Shown: in pieces, positions 47,721 to 50,501 of the stretch
Position numbering within the stretch: the first letter of the stretch is position 1
Layout of the letters: each line of letters begins with the position of its first letter
The notes under the pieces: generated by a model
The model's input: the letters and a program-made list of their open reading frames with translations, nothing else
What the model was told of the DNA's origin: nothing
The model's database searches: none
From: Actinomycetota bacterium
GTDB lineage: Bacteria > Actinomycetota > Actinomycetes > Nanopelagicales > Nanopelagicaceae
Reading direction: 5' to 3'
Assembly: GCA_009699375.1 (NCBI GenBank)
Contig: WLOF01000002.1
Span: 1 to 50,501 of the forward strand
Length of the DNA stretch: 50,501 bases
Made by a program: the position numbers and the translations under genes

Positions 47721-50264
47721 ATGGCCTCTCGACTACTTTTAATCGACGGTCATTCAATGGCTTATCGCGCTTTTTATGCCCTTCCTGCCGAGAATTTCAC
47801 AACAGCCACGGGGCAACACACAAATGCCATATATGGATTTGCCACCATGCTGATCTCGTTGCTCAAGGAAGAAAAGCCCACGCACGTCGCTGTTGCTTTT
47901 GACGTTTCTCGTAAAACTTTTCGAACTGAGAAATTTCCAGAATACAAGGCCAACCGAGCGAAAACTCCTGATGAATTTCGTTCTCAAATGTCACTGTTGC
48001 ACGATTTGGTGAAAGGTTTCGGTATTTCACAATTTGAAGTAGAAGGGTTTGAAGCCGACGACATCCTTGCCACTCTGACTTCCCTTGCAGAACGCGAAGG
48101 CGTAGATGTGATTATCTGCACGGGGGATAGGGACAGTTTCCAATTAGTGAGTGAGAAAACAACAGTCCTGTATCCAAAACGCGGCGTCAGTGATTTAGCC
48201 AGAATGACACCCGAGGCAGTCTTTGAAAAATACGGATTAACTCCGCAGAACTATCCAGATTTTGCAGCGCTACGTGGAGACCCGAGCGATAATTTGCCAT
48301 CCATTCCGGGGGTTGGTGAAAAGACCGCATCTAAATGGATTATTGAACACGGTTCTTTACAAGCACTTGTTGATGGCGCTGGGAAGATTCCAGGGAAAGT
48401 CGGAGAAAGTTTACGAGCCAATATTCAGGTTGCGTTAACAAATAGGGAACTCACGCAATTGATACACGACGTCCCACTCGACGTCAGTATGGAAAGTTTG
48501 GCATGGAGTGGTGTTAGCGAATCAGCACTAACGCCGTTATTTGAGAAATTGGAATTTCGAACACTGAAAGAGCGCATTAAACCCATTCTCGCTCAATCTG
48601 CAATTGCCCCTGACGATGAGAACCAAGAGGCAATGCTGTTCGTTGATCAAGAATCTGAGGTACTCACACCAGAGGAAGCGGCTGAAAGAATCTCGAACCA
48701 CATTGGCCCAATTTCTTTCAATGCAGAATTTATCGACGGCGCGCTTCATCGCTATGGCGTAGCTTTGACATCTTCGCAAGCATTCCTTGTTCATTCCTCT
48801 CAGGTGGGTGATTGGATAGCCGATTCGAAGATTCCAAAGATTTTGCATGACGCAAAAGCATTTGGGAGAAATCACGTACTTGGTGGGGTTATTTTTGATA
48901 CCAGCTTGGCAAGTTACTTAGTGAACCCAGGCGCTAGACCACAAGACATAACAGAGTGGGATGGAAATACATTTTTACAAGCCGAAAAACTATTTTCTCT
49001 ACGAGACTCACTTACAGTTGAACTCACTGACCGGAACCTTTTGGCGCTATTTCATGATTTAGAAATGCCAGTTTCTGAACTTTTGACGGCCATGGAGAGA
49101 AGAGGAATTGCAGTTGATGCTGGGGCGCTTACTGAACTTCGTGAATTCTTTGCCTCAGAAGTTGAACGCGAAACGAAAAAAGCACATGAGGAAGCGGGTC
49201 GCGAATTCAATGTTGCATCTCCGAAGCAGCTCCAAGTAGTTCTCTTCGACGAGTTAAAACTTCCTAAGACGAAGAAGATAAAAACAGGGTATTCAACGGA
49301 TGCCGATTCCCTGCAGACGCTTTTCGAGAAAACTCAGCACCCTGTCTTAAACCAGCTACTTCGCATTCGTGAAACAAATAAACTCAAAACCACAATTGAT
49401 GGGCTTCTCGAGGCAATTGATACTGACGGAAGAATTAGAACTCATTTTCAACAAATGGTTGCAGCAACTGGTCGCTTGTCTTCAACGGGTCCCAATTTGC
49501 AGAACATCCCTGTAAGAACCCAAGAAGGTCGCAAGATTCGCGAATGTTTTATTGCCGGAACTGGCTTTCAATCCCTACTGACGGCCGATTACAGCCAAAT
49601 TGAAATGCGCATCATGGCTCACCTTTCGGATGACCAAAATCTTTTAGATGCCTTCACAAAGGGTGAAGATCTGCATTCCACCATTGCTTCAGAAGTTTTT
49701 GGCGTGCCGGCTGGCAGCGTTGATCCAGAAATGCGCAGACAAATTAAAGCAATGTCTTATGGATTGGCATATGGATTATCCGCTTACGGGCTATCTGCAC
49801 AACTTTCTATTTCCCCACCGCAAGCACAACAGCTCATGGATCGATATTTTGAGCGATTTGGAGGAATTCGCGATTACCTCAGTAGCGTTGTGGAAGAAGC
49901 GCGCAAAGTTGGTTACACGGAAACGATTATGGGCAGACGCCGCTACTTACCAGATTTATCAGATGACAATCGCCAACGTCGAGAGATTGCAGAACGTATG
50001 GCCCTGAACGCTCCTATCCAGGGCTCTGCTGCAGACATTATTAAACGAGCCATGCTTAATGTGGAATCCGCAATTCAGGGCGAAGGCTTGAAATCGCGAT
50101 TGCTTTTGCAAGTGCATGATGAACTCATATGTGAAGTTGCGCCGGGGGAGGATGAAGTACTCACCGCGCTGATGCGAAAAGAAATGGGCTCTGCATATCC
50201 GTTGAAGGCGCCATTAGCTGTCAGTGTTGGTATTGGAAAGAGTTGGAACGAAGCCGCACATTAG
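47721..50264 (+). CDS. polA: PolA, DNA polymerase I
   Basis: PolA fills gaps and removes RNA primers. The 847-aa protein has the 5'-3' exonuclease domain (LLLIDGHSMAYRAFYALP; GDRDSFQLV; RGDPSDNLPSIPGVGEKTA), a degenerate 3'-5' exonuclease domain in which the first catalytic Asp is replaced by Asn334 (N-A-E336), and the polymerase domain with TADYSQIEMR, O-helix RRQIKAMSYGLAYG and VHDELICE. Tyr680 sits where E. coli has Phe762, as in other Actinobacteria. The open frame extends to 47547, but the ATG at 47721 matches the family start and has a TAGAAT box. Confidence 0.97.
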   Translation: MASRLLLIDGHSMAYRAFYALPAENFTTATGQHTNAIYGFATMLISLLKEEKPTHVAVAFDVSRKTFRTEKFPEYKANRAKTPDEFRSQMSLLHDLVKGFGISQFEVEGFEADDILATLTSLAEREGVDVIICTGDRDSFQLVSEKTTVLYPKRGVSDLARMTPEAVFEKYGLTPQNYPDFAALRGDPSDNLPSIPGVGEKTASKWIIEHGSLQALVDGAGKIPGKVGESLRANIQVALTNRELTQLIHDVPLDVSMESLAWSGVSESALTPLFEKLEFRTLKERIKPILAQSAIAPDDENQEAMLFVDQESEVLTPEEAAERISNHIGPISFNAEFIDGALHRYGVALTSSQAFLVHSSQVGDWIADSKIPKILHDAKAFGRNHVLGGVIFDTSLASYLVNPGARPQDITEWDGNTFLQAEKLFSLRDSLTVELTDRNLLALFHDLEMPVSELLTAMERRGIAVDAGALTELREFFASEVERETKKAHEEAGREFNVASPKQLQVVLFDELKLPKTKKIKTGYSTDADSLQTLFEKTQHPVLNQLLRIRETNKLKTTIDGLLEAIDTDGRIRTHFQQMVAATGRLSSTGPNLQNIPVRTQEGRKIRECFIAGTGFQSLLTADYSQIEMRIMAHLSDDQNLLDAFTKGEDLHSTIASEVFGVPAGSVDPEMRRQIKAMSYGLAYGLSAYGLSAQLSISPPQAQQLMDRYFERFGGIRDYLSSVVEEARKVGYTETIMGRRRYLPDLSDDNRQRREIAERMALNAPIQGSAADIIKRAMLNVESAIQGEGLKSRLLLQVHDELICEVAPGEDEVLTALMRKEMGSAYPLKAPLAVSVGIGKSWNEAAH

Positions 50265-50278
50265 GTAAGTGGGTAAGA

Positions 50279-50501
50279 CTAGATAGCCGGACGCGTGTTG
50301 TCCTTCATTGCAAGAAGATCTTGTTCTTCACTTGGCAGCGTATTTGCAGCTGACAATCTGGATTTACCTGCTTGCAAGACAATCCATCCGATAGCAAGAG
50401 TGATAGTTGTTATACCCAAGGCATATCGTGGTGAATATTGATTAGAAATCCAACCACCAATTGCTGCACCCAGCGCCATAAATGTTCCTTCTGCAGTCCA
50501 C
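50279..50501 (-). CDS. MFS-type transporter, C-terminal fragment
   Basis: The gene enters from the right edge; its last 73 residues are seen. The sequence WTAEGTFMALGAAIGGWISN and the following hydrophobic helix (LGITTITLAIGWIVLQAG) resemble the last two membrane helices of major facilitator drug/sugar exporters, followed by a polar 27-residue tail. It is convergent with polA, 14 bp away. Substrate cannot be assigned from this fragment. Confidence 0.65.
   Translation of the reverse strand, partial: WTAEGTFMALGAAIGGWISNQYSPRYALGITTITLAIGWIVLQAGKSRLSAANTLPSEEQDLLAMKDNTRPAI

Noticed and set aside
47684-47722. Longer thioesterase start at 47722
   Set aside because: It would overlap the polA ATG on the other strand, adds a non-family N-terminus, and would destroy the shared promoter gap.
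1-50501. CRISPR arrays, insertion sequences, prophage or integrated islands
   Set aside because: No direct-repeat arrays, transposase or integrase genes were seen; the gene order is conserved actinobacterial core and no compositional break was noted apart from livK codon use.

Overview
The window is one dense chromosomal stretch from a streamlined, AT-leaning actinobacterium (base composition judged by eye, not computed). The gene order is the classical actinobacterial one: the murE-to-ftsZ division and cell-wall cluster, then pgeF-yggS-sepF-yggT, then ileS, lspA, rluD and dnaE, then his and trp genes, lgt, gltBD, pyk, a PdtaR-like ANTAR regulator, a liv transporter and polA. Family hallmarks agree: a eukaryote-like (type 2) IleRS, a PriA-type HisA with no trpF nearby, an ANTAR response regulator, and a DNA polymerase I with Tyr in the O-helix. 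Very short spacers, stop/start overlaps and moderate GC suggest a small-genome freshwater lineage such as acI/Nanopelagicales; that placement is inference.

Layout. 1-8606: murE (3' part), murF, mraY, murD, ftsW, murG, murC and ftsQ, translationally coupled up to murC. 8607-12135: a leader region of about 230 bp, then ftsZ, pgeF, yggS, sepF and yggT; divIVA, which normally follows in Actinobacteria, is absent here. 12160-21086: ileS on the minus strand, divergent from a histone-H1-tailed DksA/TraR zinc-finger protein, then lspA, rluD and dnaE. 21185-28122: hisD-C-B-H-A(priA)-F-I running directly into trpE. 28122-31057: a 53-aa membrane protein, trpC, trpB, trpA. 31054-33734: MauE/DoxX-like protein, DsbA-like thioredoxin, lgt, VIT1-family transporter. 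33851-41261: gltB, gltD, pyk. 41301-47253: a tRNA with CAA anticodon, the ANTAR regulator, and livK-H-M-G-F. 47261-50501: a hotdog thioesterase divergent from polA, and the 3' end of an MFS transporter.

The genes serve growth and biosynthesis: peptidoglycan precursors and septation, lipoprotein maturation (lspA, lgt), replication (dnaE, polA), histidine and tryptophan synthesis, ammonium assimilation (gltBD) and branched-chain amino-acid uptake. No mobile element, CRISPR array or phage gene was seen.

Most worth a second look: (i) the CAA-anticodon tRNA folds as a class I tRNA with a 5-nt variable loop, although bacterial tRNA-Leu is class II; (ii) its 3' end lies one base before the ANTAR regulator's ATG; (iii) perfect inverted repeats sharing TTGTCC/GGACAA half-sites lie before both gltB and livK; (iv) a TANNNT box lies 6-8 nt before the start codon of at least nine genes, implying widespread leaderless transcription; (v) the histone-tailed DksA protein; (vi) ftsQ lacks a canonical start that keeps its basic N-terminus.
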